Source: Silvimonas iriomotensis
GTDB lineage: Bacteria; Pseudomonadota; Gammaproteobacteria; Burkholderiales; Chitinibacteraceae
Length of the DNA stretch: 58,399 bases
Assembly (NCBI RefSeq): GCF_014645535.1
Contig: NZ_BMLX01000010.1
Location: 20,672-79,070 of the forward strand
Direction: 5' to 3'
Position numbers and translations under genes: made by a program
Shown: positions 1 through 9,684 of the stretch, piece by piece
Position numbering within the stretch: position 1 is the first letter of the stretch
How the letters are laid out: each line of letters starts with the position of its first letter
The notes under the pieces: generated by a model
What the model was told of the DNA's origin: nothing
The model's input: only the letters and a program-made list of their open reading frames with translations
The model's database searches: none

Positions 1-35
1 GTGCGGTGTGCGGTGTGCGGTGTGCGGTGTGCAGA
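1..35. repeat. 7-bp tandem repeat (GTGCGGT)
   Basis: Four perfect GTGCGGT units are followed by a degenerate fifth (GTGCAGA). The array starts at the window edge and may extend further left. Nothing in it looks coding. Such an array is likely to vary in copy number by slippage. Confidence 0.85.
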
Positions 36-88
36 GTGTAAATGCCGGTCTGCCAGGTGCAACTACTCTTTCACCCACACCACAACTT

Positions 89-224
89 CGTCATTCCTGA
101 TCTCGGCGGCCCCCTTGGCCGGAATCCAGGTGTAAACAGTTGTGCCGAAGGCACGGATACTGGTTTGCCTGGTAAAGCCCACCTGCGGTGGGCGTGCTGG
201 ATTCCTGCCTGCGCAGGAATGACG
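89..224. repeat. Paired REP/dRS3-like inverted repeats
   Basis: CGTCATTCCTG at 89-99 is the exact reverse complement of CAGGAATGACG at 214-224. GGAATCCAG at 121-129 is the reverse complement of CTGGATTCC at 197-205. The right arm is also a hairpin by itself (ATTCCTGC...GCAGGAAT). The ATTCC/GGAAT core resembles Neisseria dRS3 and the REP doublets of other proteobacteria. The layout suggests a short mobile or REP-type doublet. It encodes no convincing protein. Confidence 0.65.
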
Positions 225-250
225 AGCCGGGGGTATGCACGCCTCCCCCT

Positions 251-280
251 CCTCACTCCTCACTCCTCACTCCTCACTCC
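251..280. repeat. 7-bp tandem repeat (CCTCACT)
   Basis: Four exact CCTCACT units plus two bases lie between the inverted-repeat element and the clpB promoter. The array is pyrimidine-only on this strand apart from one A per unit. The region 1-357 holds only these repeats and no supported gene. Confidence 0.8.
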
Positions 281-357
281 CCGGCCCCCTTTCCACCCCA
301 GCCGTTTTCAAGCCATCCGCCACTTTCCGCAGCAAAAATTTTCCCCATTTCCCCATG

Positions 358-385
358 CTTGAAATGGTCATATTGGTGCCCATCT
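358..385 (+). promoter_or_regulatory. Sigma-32 (RpoH) heat-shock promoter of clpB
   Basis: CTTGAAA at 358-364 and GCCCATCT at 378-385 are separated by 13 bases. This is close to the RpoH consensus (CTTGAAA, 13-14 bases, CCCCATNT). It lies about 35 bases upstream of the clpB start, as expected for a heat-shock chaperone. Confidence 0.85.
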
Positions 386-419
386 TTTGTGCAATAACGC
401 ACTTTGAAAGAGGGCCACT

Positions 420-2999
<2,580 letters not shown>

Positions 3000-3012
3000 C
3001 GCTATCCGCAAC

Positions 3013-3042
3013 AAAAAAAGCCCGCTCCGTGCGGGCTTTTTT
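3013..3042 (+). terminator. Rho-independent terminator of clpB
   Basis: AGCCCGC and GCGGGCT form a short GC-rich stem about 20 bases after the clpB stop. A six-T run follows and an A run precedes it. Confidence 0.9.
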
Positions 3043-3116
3043 ATTGGCTTTTGGCCGGGAACTGGTTAGCGTAGGCAGCTTGCCTTTACCCGTTCCGATC
3101 CAGACCCCAAACCAAT

Positions 3117-3560
3117 ATGCACATCCGCCCGCTCTGCCCCGCTGACCACGACACCTGGCTTGCCCTCTGGCAAAACTACTGCGCGTTTTACCACTCCGCC
3201 CTGCCCCAGGACGTCAACGCTACCTTGTGGCAGCGCCTGCTTGATCCGCAATCGCCCGTGAACGGCCTGATTGCGCTGGATGACGCCGGCCAGGCGCTGG
3301 GAATTTGCCACTACGTTTGTCACCCGCACACCTGGAGCGCACGCAATGTGTGCTATCTGGAAGACTTGTTCGTCAGCCCCGATGCCCGCCGCATGGGCAT
3401 TGCCTCGCAATTGATCGCGGCGCTGCAGGCGCAGGGCAAGCGTGAAAACTGGAACCGCATTTACTGGATCACCCATACCGACAACACCGCCGCGCGTGCG
3501 GTATACGACAGAGTCGCCAGGCGCTCTGACCACGTGCGTTACGAGATCGCGCTGGACTGA
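3117..3560 (+). CDS. GNAT-family N-acetyltransferase
   Basis: The 147-residue product is a single GNAT domain, which transfers an acetyl group from acetyl-CoA to an amine. The acceptor cannot be told from sequence. An acidic beta-4 strand with LEDLFVSP precedes the acetyl-CoA pyrophosphate loop RRMGIASQL (about 98-106), and the C-terminal NTAARAVYD helix is typical of the fold. It lies 13 bases upstream of the GFA-family gene and probably shares its transcript. No signal peptide is visible. Confidence 0.88.
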   Translation: MHIRPLCPADHDTWLALWQNYCAFYHSALPQDVNATLWQRLLDPQSPVNGLIALDDAGQALGICHYVCHPHTWSARNVCYLEDLFVSPDARRMGIASQLIAALQAQGKRENWNRIYWITHTDNTAARAVYDRVARRSDHVRYEIALD

Positions 3561-3573
3561 GCAGGAGAACCCC

Positions 3574-3978
3574 ATGCCACTGCAAGGACGCTGTTACTGT
3601 GGTGCTGTGCATTTTGAGGTGGAAGACGCGTTTGAATACGCGGGCTATTGCCATTGCCAGGGCTGTCAGCGCCGTACCGGCTCGGCCTTCAATACCTACG
3701 CCGGTATCACGCCAGACAAGATCCGGGTAACGCAAGGCGCCGAACACGTCACGCATCTGGCAGAAGGCCCGCAGGGCTTTGACGCCTATTGCCGCAGTTG
3801 CCTGTCGCCGCTGTATTCCATGGTGCGTGACCGGGAGTACATCCACGTGCGGCTGGGTACGCTCGATGCCAGCCCCAGCCGCAAGCCCGATCACCATATC
3901 TACGTGGCCTTCAAGGCACCGTGGCATGAGATCACCGATGACCTGCCCCAGTTTGCCGAACTGCCGCCGCATGACTGA
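3574..3978 (+). CDS. GFA family (glutathione-dependent formaldehyde-activating fold) protein
   Basis: A small zinc-binding protein of 134 residues. Cysteines are placed as in the GFA/CENP-V family: CYCGAVHF near residue 7, CHCQGCQRRTGSAF near 30, and a YCRSC pair near 70. True Gfa catalyses S-hydroxymethylglutathione formation. Most family members have no proven activity, so the name is structural. The start is the ATG at 3574 behind GCAGGAG; an upstream in-frame extension would overlap the acetyltransferase gene and lacks GFA character. Confidence 0.88.
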   Translation: MPLQGRCYCGAVHFEVEDAFEYAGYCHCQGCQRRTGSAFNTYAGITPDKIRVTQGAEHVTHLAEGPQGFDAYCRSCLSPLYSMVRDREYIHVRLGTLDASPSRKPDHHIYVAFKAPWHEITDDLPQFAELPPHD

Positions 3979-4058
3979 GCCAGGCCAGAAACGCGCTGCG
4001 AGGCGGGCAGCGCCCGTGGTAAAATCGCCCCTTTGCCTGACGGCCCGTGGCCAGATTC

Positions 4059-4751
4059 ATGCCCCATTACCTTGCGCTTGATACCTCGACCGAACACCTC
4101 TCGCTGGCGCTTTCCGGCACCGCGGAAGGTGTCACCGTGCGCGACTGGCACGTCGGCCAGCGCCATGCCGAACTGACGCTGCCGGCCATTGAAACGCTGC
4201 TGGCCGAAACCGGCGTGGCGCGCAAGGACATTGCCGGCATCGCCTTTGGCATGGGGCCGGGATCATTCACCGGCCTGCGTATCGGCTGCGGTATTGCGCA
4301 AGGCCTGGCGTTTGGTCTGGGCGTACCGATTCTGGGCGTCTCTACCCTGCTGGCACTGGCCGGACAATGCCCGGACGATCTGGCGTATGTCTGCCTGGAT
4401 GCCCGTATGAACCAGGTGTATTGCGCCGCTTACCAGCGCGGCACCGACGGCCAGTGGCAAGAAATCATCGCCGCCGTGGTGTGCGATCCGGACGCGGTGC
4501 CGATTCCGGAGCAAGCCGGCTGGACAGCACTGGGTAGCGGCTTTGCTGCCTATGTCGATGCGCTGAACGCGCGCCTTGCCGGCAAGATCAACCGCACCAT
4601 TGCCGAGCGTTTTCCGCACGCGCGGGAAATCCTCAAGCTGGCTGCACCGCAGTTCGATGCCGGCAAGGGTATGCCGGCCGATCAGGCTGAACTCTTGTAT
4701 TTGCGCGACAAAGTGGCCCTCAAGACGCACGAGCGGGCACCGAAACCTTGA
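4059..4751 (+). CDS. tsaB: tRNA t6A biosynthesis protein TsaB (YeaZ)
   Basis: TsaB is the non-catalytic ASKHA-fold partner of TsaD. With TsaE it makes N6-threonylcarbamoyladenosine at position 37 of ANN-decoding tRNAs. The N-terminus YLALDTSTEHLSLAL and the GMGPGSFTGLRIG stretch are diagnostic. I chose the ATG at 4059 because it places the ALDTST strand at the usual distance from the start. An in-frame GTG at 4047 would add four residues. The stop overlaps the start of rimI, so the two are translationally coupled. TsaB-RimI adjacency is common in proteobacteria. Confidence 0.93.
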   Translation: MPHYLALDTSTEHLSLALSGTAEGVTVRDWHVGQRHAELTLPAIETLLAETGVARKDIAGIAFGMGPGSFTGLRIGCGIAQGLAFGLGVPILGVSTLLALAGQCPDDLAYVCLDARMNQVYCAAYQRGTDGQWQEIIAAVVCDPDAVPIPEQAGWTALGSGFAAYVDALNARLAGKINRTIAERFPHAREILKLAAPQFDAGKGMPADQAELLYLRDKVALKTHERAPKP

Positions 4752-5197
4752 AAATCCGCAAGCTGCATCACAGCGATCTGGACGCCGTACTGGCGCTTGA
4801 TAGCCAGACCAACCCGCACCCGTGGGCGCTGGGGCACTGGCATGATTCGCTGGACAACCACACCTGTCTGGTCATGGAAGACGGCGGTGAAGTCATCGCC
4901 TTTGCCATATCCAGCCTGGTGATTGATGAGGCCGAGTTGTTGCTGATTGCCGTTGCGCCATGGCTGCAAGGGCAAGGTCTGGGGCGCCAGATGCTGCAGG
5001 CACTGATCGACAACCTGTGTCAGCGCAATGCTGCGCAGCTGTTTCTGGAAGTGCGCGAGGGCAACACCGCTGCCCGCGCGCTGTATGAAAAACTGGGCGG
5101 CAAAGTGTCGGGCCGGCGCAAGGGTTATTACCCGCTGCCGGGCGGCGCGCGCGAGGATGCGGTACTCTACGCCTTTGCCCTGAATGAGGCCGCCTGA
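4748..5197 (+). CDS. rimI: Ribosomal protein alanine N-acetyltransferase RimI
   Basis: RimI acetylates the N-terminal alanine of ribosomal protein S18. The 149-residue GNAT domain has the acetyl-CoA loop QGQGLGRQML and the LEVREGNTAARALYEKLG motif typical of RimI. The start is a TTG at 4748 that overlaps the tsaB TGA. There is no better start before the conserved KIRKLHHSDL strand, so translation probably depends on coupling. The stop overlaps the ATG of the uracil-DNA glycosylase gene (TGATG), giving a tightly packed three-gene operon. Confidence 0.92.
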   Translation: MKIRKLHHSDLDAVLALDSQTNPHPWALGHWHDSLDNHTCLVMEDGGEVIAFAISSLVIDEAELLLIAVAPWLQGQGLGRQMLQALIDNLCQRNAAQLFLEVREGNTAARALYEKLGGKVSGRRKGYYPLPGGAREDAVLYAFALNEAA

Positions 5198-6111
5198 TGG
5201 GCCGTCGCGAAAACCTGCTGCATGAAATGGGCTTCACCCCGCTGTGGGTGGAGCGCACGCGGCTGGCTGCCTTGCAGGAACAGGCCGCGCTGGACGCTCA
5301 GGCCCAGGCGGAGCAACCCGCGCCAGGCGCCCAGCCGCAACAGATTGCCCAGGTCCGCGAGCACATTGCACCGCTGGCAGCAGCAGTGGCAGAACACGCA
5401 CCGGCCAGCGCAGAAGCGCCTGCCGCACGTCCTGCGCCATCCATTCCGATTGCCATTCCAGGCACCGCCCCGGCCGGCCGTGAACGCACGCCAGCCCCGG
5501 TTGAAGCGCCGGCAGAAGACGCCCGCAGCCTGGAGATCAGCCAGATGGACTGGGCGGCGCTGCAACAATCCGTCGCCGGCTGTACCGCCTGCGGGTTGTG
5601 CCAGGGCCGCACCAACACGGTGTACGGCGTCGGCAATCCGGATGCCGACATCATGGTGATTGGCGAAGCGCCAGGCCAGCAAGAAGACCTGCAAGGCGAA
5701 CCGTTTGTGGGCGCTGCCGGGCAGTTGCTGGACAACATGCTCAAAGCCATTGGCGAGAAGCGCGGCGAGCGCGTCTACATTGCCAATGTGCTCAAATGCC
5801 GCCCGCCCAATAACCGCAATCCGCAGCCGGATGAAGTGGCGCAATGCTCGCCTTATCTGCGCCGCCAGGTGGCACTGGTCAAACCCAGGGTGATCTTTGC
5901 GGTGGGCCGCTTTGCCATCCAGACGCTGTTGCAGACCGATGCACCGGTCAGCGCGCTGCGCGGCAAGGTACATCACTATCAGGGCGTGCCGGTGGTGGTC
6001 GGTTATCACCCGGCTTATCTATTGCGCAACCTGCCCGACAAAGCCAAAGCCTGGCGCGATCTGCTGCTGCTCAAGAGCGTGGAAAGCGACGCCGGCGCCA
6101 GCCAGGACTAA
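5197..6111 (+). CDS. Family 4 uracil-DNA glycosylase (iron-sulfur type) with long N-terminal linker
   Basis: It removes uracil from DNA to start base-excision repair. The C-terminal domain (about 125-300) has the family 4 motif GEAPGQQED (about 156), the GEPFVGAAGQLLD water-positioning loop and the HPAYLLRN motif (H about 271). Four cysteines (about 129, 132, 201 and 217) are spaced like the [4Fe-4S] ligands of thermophilic family 4 enzymes. At 304 residues it is about 100 longer than a minimal family 4 enzyme. The extra part is a short head (LLHEMGFTPLW) followed by a linker of about 90 residues rich in Ala, Pro, Glu and Gln. It ends the tsaB-rimI operon. Confidence 0.92.
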   Translation: MGRRENLLHEMGFTPLWVERTRLAALQEQAALDAQAQAEQPAPGAQPQQIAQVREHIAPLAAAVAEHAPASAEAPAARPAPSIPIAIPGTAPAGRERTPAPVEAPAEDARSLEISQMDWAALQQSVAGCTACGLCQGRTNTVYGVGNPDADIMVIGEAPGQQEDLQGEPFVGAAGQLLDNMLKAIGEKRGERVYIANVLKCRPPNNRNPQPDEVAQCSPYLRRQVALVKPRVIFAVGRFAIQTLLQTDAPVSALRGKVHHYQGVPVVVGYHPAYLLRNLPDKAKAWRDLLLLKSVESDAGASQD

Positions 6112-6141
6112 GCGCAGGGCGACGAACCCGCGCCCTGCCGG

Positions 6142-6753
6142 CTATTCCCGGTCGTCCCCATTCATGCCGTGCGCTTGCCGGAATGCCTGTGCATGCGCGC
6201 GGACTTCTGGCCAGAACGCCAGGAAATCTGCTTCAAACTCGGTGTATTTATCCAGCAGTTCATCACCGCCGCCGCCCAGGGCATTGGGCTGGCTGAGGCG
6301 ATGTGTCGCCATGCCGTTGATGGCACCGGCAATGGCTTCGGGCCGGCGGTATGAAGTCAGCCAGTCGTTGCGCGTCATATTGGGCAGGATCTGCGCCAGC
6401 CGCGCCGGCAAGAGTTCACCGTTTTGTGCAAACAGCGTGTAGGTATCCCGGGCAAAATCCGGAAGCGCATCCTGACCAAACTGCGCCCAGTGCGTTGCCA
6501 GAAAGTGATCGTAGAACATGTCGATCATGATGCCGGAATAGCGTCGCCGCGCTTGGCTCACTCTGGCCCGGCTGGCCAGAAAAGCCGGGTGGGCATCGGT
6601 AAAGACGTCGATACTCCGGTGCAGCATGACACCGTCGGCCACTGCCGGCGGCAACACGCCAGGCATGGGGCCTTTGACAAAATCCCCCAGCAGCGCGCCA
6701 AGGCGGTAAGCCGGATTGGGGCCTGCCAGCAAAACATGGGCTAGATAGTTCAT
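6142..6753 (-). CDS. acpH: Acyl carrier protein phosphodiesterase AcpH
   Basis: AcpH hydrolyses the 4'-phosphopantetheine arm from holo-ACP, giving apo-ACP. The 203-residue product starts MNYLAHVLLA and has the conserved GALLGDFVKG motif. A later HRSIDVFTDAHP stretch is followed by MIDMFYDHFLA, whose Asp and His residues form the HD-like metal site of this DUF479 family. I chose the ATG at 6753 because the 17 residues of in-frame extension upstream are unlike the family. It is convergent with the udg operon and divergent from the DUF2459 gene, and is expressed alone. Confidence 0.9.
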   Translation of the reverse strand: MNYLAHVLLAGPNPAYRLGALLGDFVKGPMPGVLPPAVADGVMLHRSIDVFTDAHPAFLASRARVSQARRRYSGIMIDMFYDHFLATHWAQFGQDALPDFARDTYTLFAQNGELLPARLAQILPNMTRNDWLTSYRRPEAIAGAINGMATHRLSQPNALGGGGDELLDKYTEFEADFLAFWPEVRAHAQAFRQAHGMNGDDRE

Positions 6754-6860
6754 AAAGTCGCACTTTTCATCTACAACTGCCAGATCAGGCCTGACCTCAG
6801 GCATATCAAGCCGCTGGACCCGCGCGGCCCTCGTCCACCCTGCCGGTAGCGAAACCGACC

Positions 6861-7598
6861 ATGAAGCAGCATACCGCTCCCACTCATGAAATACCCGCCA
6901 CCAACTGGCTGCTGCACCGTTTGTTGCGCGGCGTGATGCTGGCCGGTTTGCTCTTGATCGGCCCTATTGTGCTCTATCTGTTGCTGGCACTGGTGCTGGG
7001 TATGCTGTCGTCGCACCGCGCTTATCAGCGCCAGGAAGGCGATATCTTGATCTACCTGGAAACCAACGGCGTACACACTGATCTGGTACTGCCGGCGCGT
7101 TCTCACCAGATCGACTGGACCCGCTGGTTCGCGCCCACACATACCCGCAGCGGGCGACCCCCGGTCGCAAGCAGCGCCATCAGCATTGGCTGGGGCGATC
7201 GCCAGTTTTATCTGGGTACCCCGAACTGGTCTGACCTGACCGCCACAACCGCGTTATATGCGCTCAGCGGGCTGGATAGCACACTGCTGCATGTGTCGTG
7301 GGGCGCCATGCCCGCCCACGCCAGCCCGCAACGCGTTGCCCTGCGCCTGAGCCCGCAAAACTATCAGCGCCTTGCGGCGTTTATCACGCAAAGCATCCGG
7401 CGTGATGCCCAAGGCCAGGCCATCTGGTTATCCGGCCAGAGTTATGGCGATACCGATTCATTTTATGAAGCCACAGGGCATTATTCGGTCATCGTGACCT
7501 GTAACGAGTGGGTACGCAAAGCGCTGGATGCGGCGGGTGTCCGGGTGCCGTGGTGGTCGCCTTTTGACAAAGCGCTGTTCTGGCAACTGCAACGCTGA
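6861..7598 (+). CDS. DUF2459 (TIGR02117) family membrane-anchored protein
   Basis: The 245-residue product has one strong N-terminal membrane segment (about 22-48, LLRGVMLAGLLLIGP) followed by a domain with NGVHTDLVLPA, IGWGDRQFYLGT and VTCNEWVRKAL. I recognise this as the DUF2459/TIGR02117 family, sometimes labelled urease-associated although no urease genes are here. The invariant His of NGVHTD and Cys of TCNEW suggest an NlpC/P60-like active site, which is inference. The catalytic part would face the periplasm. It is monocistronic or loosely linked to the next gene. Confidence 0.82.
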   Translation: MKQHTAPTHEIPATNWLLHRLLRGVMLAGLLLIGPIVLYLLLALVLGMLSSHRAYQRQEGDILIYLETNGVHTDLVLPARSHQIDWTRWFAPTHTRSGRPPVASSAISIGWGDRQFYLGTPNWSDLTATTALYALSGLDSTLLHVSWGAMPAHASPQRVALRLSPQNYQRLAAFITQSIRRDAQGQAIWLSGQSYGDTDSFYEATGHYSVIVTCNEWVRKALDAAGVRVPWWSPFDKALFWQLQR

Positions 7599-7728
7599 GT
7601 GACCAGGCCCACCCGCAGCGCAGCGCGCGCGAACTTTTTGGCCGGATCGCAACCAGATATCATCAAATCAGCCGCTGGTTTGCAGGTTTGCTGATTTGCC
7701 AGAACAATGACACCTCAAGGCCGCACCG

Positions 7729-8817
7729 ATGACATGGATGAGACGCACCCTGGCGCTGGCGCTGACCGCGCTGACCGGTAACCCGCACCGCAACGTGCAT
7801 TACGACGCGGGCAAAGCGCACCACACACCCAGCGGTTTTCGTAACCGTTATCCGCATGGCCGCCCTTCTGCCGACGATCTGCGCCGCTGGCGTGCCGAGC
7901 GCAAAGCCAATCACCTGCCGCCACCGCCCACCCAGGATTTATCTGCCGTCGCACCGGATCTGGACTTTATCCGCCAGCGCCAGACCGACCCGGCGGTGAC
8001 CTGGATTGGCCACAACACCCTGTTGTTGCAGGTGGCCGGGCTCAATATCCTGACTGATCCGGTCTTTAGCGAGCGCTGTTCACCCGTGCAGTTTGCCGGG
8101 CCCAAACGGCACCAGCCGCCCGGTGTGGCGCTGGCGGACTTGCCGCACATTGATCTGGTGCTGATCTCGCACAATCACTACGACCATCTGGATTACGCCA
8201 GCGTGAGCCGCCTGTACCGTCAGGCCGGTGGCCCACCCGTGTTTGCCGTCGCTCTGGGTATGGATGTGTGGATGAAGCGCAAATTCGGGCAACTGCCTGC
8301 CGACAAACTGATCACGCTGGACTGGTGGGAAAGCGCGCAAAGCGGCGATGCCACACTCACCTTTGTGCCGGTACAACACTGGAGCGCCCGCACCCCGCTG
8401 GACCGCAACGCCACGCTGTGGGGCGGCTGGGTGCTGGAGGTCAAGGGCTTCCGCTTTTTCTTCTCTGGCGATCTGGGTTATTCAAAAGACGTCACCGATA
8501 TTGCTGAACGGTTTGATGGTTTTGACTTTGCCGCCATTGGTATCGGCGCCTATGAACCGCGCTGGTTCATGCAGAACCAGCACGTGAATCCGGCCGAATC
8601 CGTGCAGATACACCGCGAATTACGCTCGCGCCAGTCCATGGGCATACATTGGGGCACCTTTGAACTTACCGATGAAGCACTGGACCAGCCGCCGCAGGAT
8701 CTGGCGCAGGCCTGTGCCGACCAGGGCCTGGCTGCGGGCGAATTTTTTGTGCTGCGTCATGGCCAAACCCGCGTTCTGGCCCCTGCCAGCGCTGCCAGTC
8801 ACTCCCAATCAATATGA
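7729..8817 (+). CDS. Metallo-beta-lactamase-fold hydrolase (NAPE-PLD/UlaG-like)
   Basis: The 362-residue protein has the dinuclear metal motif SHNHYDHLD (about 146-154), with TWIGHNT and LTDPVFSERCSP upstream. Downstream are the FFFSGDLGYS strand and IGAYEPRWFM. These match the N-acyl-phosphatidylethanolamine phospholipase D-like branch of beta-lactamase-fold enzymes. In bacteria the substrate is unknown but a lipid phosphodiester is plausible. The N-terminus is basic and weakly hydrophobic, with no clear signal peptide. It precedes the two-component genes, but a 134-base intergenic region with repeats separates them. Confidence 0.85.
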   Translation: MTWMRRTLALALTALTGNPHRNVHYDAGKAHHTPSGFRNRYPHGRPSADDLRRWRAERKANHLPPPPTQDLSAVAPDLDFIRQRQTDPAVTWIGHNTLLLQVAGLNILTDPVFSERCSPVQFAGPKRHQPPGVALADLPHIDLVLISHNHYDHLDYASVSRLYRQAGGPPVFAVALGMDVWMKRKFGQLPADKLITLDWWESAQSGDATLTFVPVQHWSARTPLDRNATLWGGWVLEVKGFRFFFSGDLGYSKDVTDIAERFDGFDFAAIGIGAYEPRWFMQNQHVNPAESVQIHRELRSRQSMGIHWGTFELTDEALDQPPQDLAQACADQGLAAGEFFVLRHGQTRVLAPASAASHSQSI

Positions 8818-8827
8818 CAAATGAGTA

Positions 8828-8910
8828 TTTTGTATCAGTCCTTGCAATCGGCCATAAAGTTTGTATCAGCGCGTCCTTTTTGTCTGGTTTGATACTTGCA
8901 GATACAAACC
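8828..8910 (+). promoter_or_regulatory. Cluster of TTTGTATC elements before the two-component operon
   Basis: TTTTGTATCAG at 8828-8838 and GTTTGTATCAG at 8859-8869 are direct repeats. GGTTTGATAC at 8886-8895 and GATACAAACC at 8901-8910 form an inverted pair around TTGCA. All lie within 125 bases of the response-regulator start. Repeated half-sites are how OmpR-family regulators normally bind, so autoregulation is the likely role (inference). Confidence 0.6.
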
Positions 8911-8950
8911 TGGCGTGTGCGCATTTGCAGCTTTGACATAATCGGTCGCC

Positions 8951-9679
8951 ATGGACACTCAAACCCCTTCCCGCATTCTGGTTGTCGATGACGATCAGGA
9001 AATCCGCACCTTGCTGGCCGATTATCTGGACTCGCACGGTTTCAAAACCATCATGGCTGCCGACGGCACCTCCATGCAAAAGGTCATGGAAACCAGCAAG
9101 GTGGATCTGGTTGTCCTTGATCTGACCTTGCCTGGCGAAGACGGCCTGACACTGTGCCGCAACCTGCGGGCCAACTCGGGGGTGCCGGTCATCATCCTGA
9201 CCGCGCGTGGTGATCCGGTTGATCGCATCCTGGGCCTTGAAATGGGCGCAGACGATTACCTGACCAAGCCGTTTGAACCGCGTGAACTGGTTGCCCGTGT
9301 CCGCACGGTACTGCGCCGTACCTGGGCGCTGCCGCCCAACCTGGATGCGCCGGACGCGACATCCATGAAATTTGCCGGCTGGACGCTTGATCTGCGCGCG
9401 CGCCACCTGGTGCGTACCGACGGCGTGCTGGTCATGCTGTCTGGCGGCGAGTTCCGCTTGCTGAAGATTTTGCTGGAACACCCGCAGCGCGTACTCAATC
9501 GCGACCAGATCCTGAACATGACGCAAGGCCGCGACGCGGACCCGTTCGAGCGTTCGATCGATCTGCAAATCAGCCGCTTGCGCCAGAAACTGGGTGACGA
9601 TGCCCGCGCGCCGCAACTGATCAAGACCGTACGCAACGAAGGCTACGTGCTCTCGACCAGCGTGGCCGTAGAACACTGA
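8951..9679 (+). CDS. OmpR/PhoB-family response regulator
   Basis: The 242-residue protein has a receiver domain (about 8-120) with acidic pocket VVDDD, phospho-acceptor Asp57 in VVLDLTLPGEDG, and the conserved Lys in DYLTKPFEPREL. A C-terminal winged helix (about 140-238) has SGGEFRLLKILLEH and DPFERSIDLQISRLRQKLGD. It would bind DNA as a dimer after phosphorylation by the kinase encoded 5 bases downstream. The sequence resembles OmpR more than PhoB or KdpE. The regulon is unknown; the repeats just upstream suggest it controls its own operon. Confidence 0.93.
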   Translation: MDTQTPSRILVVDDDQEIRTLLADYLDSHGFKTIMAADGTSMQKVMETSKVDLVVLDLTLPGEDGLTLCRNLRANSGVPVIILTARGDPVDRILGLEMGADDYLTKPFEPRELVARVRTVLRRTWALPPNLDAPDATSMKFAGWTLDLRARHLVRTDGVLVMLSGGEFRLLKILLEHPQRVLNRDQILNMTQGRDADPFERSIDLQISRLRQKLGDDARAPQLIKTVRNEGYVLSTSVAVEH

Positions 9680-9684
9680 TCAGA

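Noticed and set aside
249-281. Possible CRISPR-like array near the left end
   Set aside because: The 7-bp units are contiguous with no spacers, so this is a simple tandem repeat.
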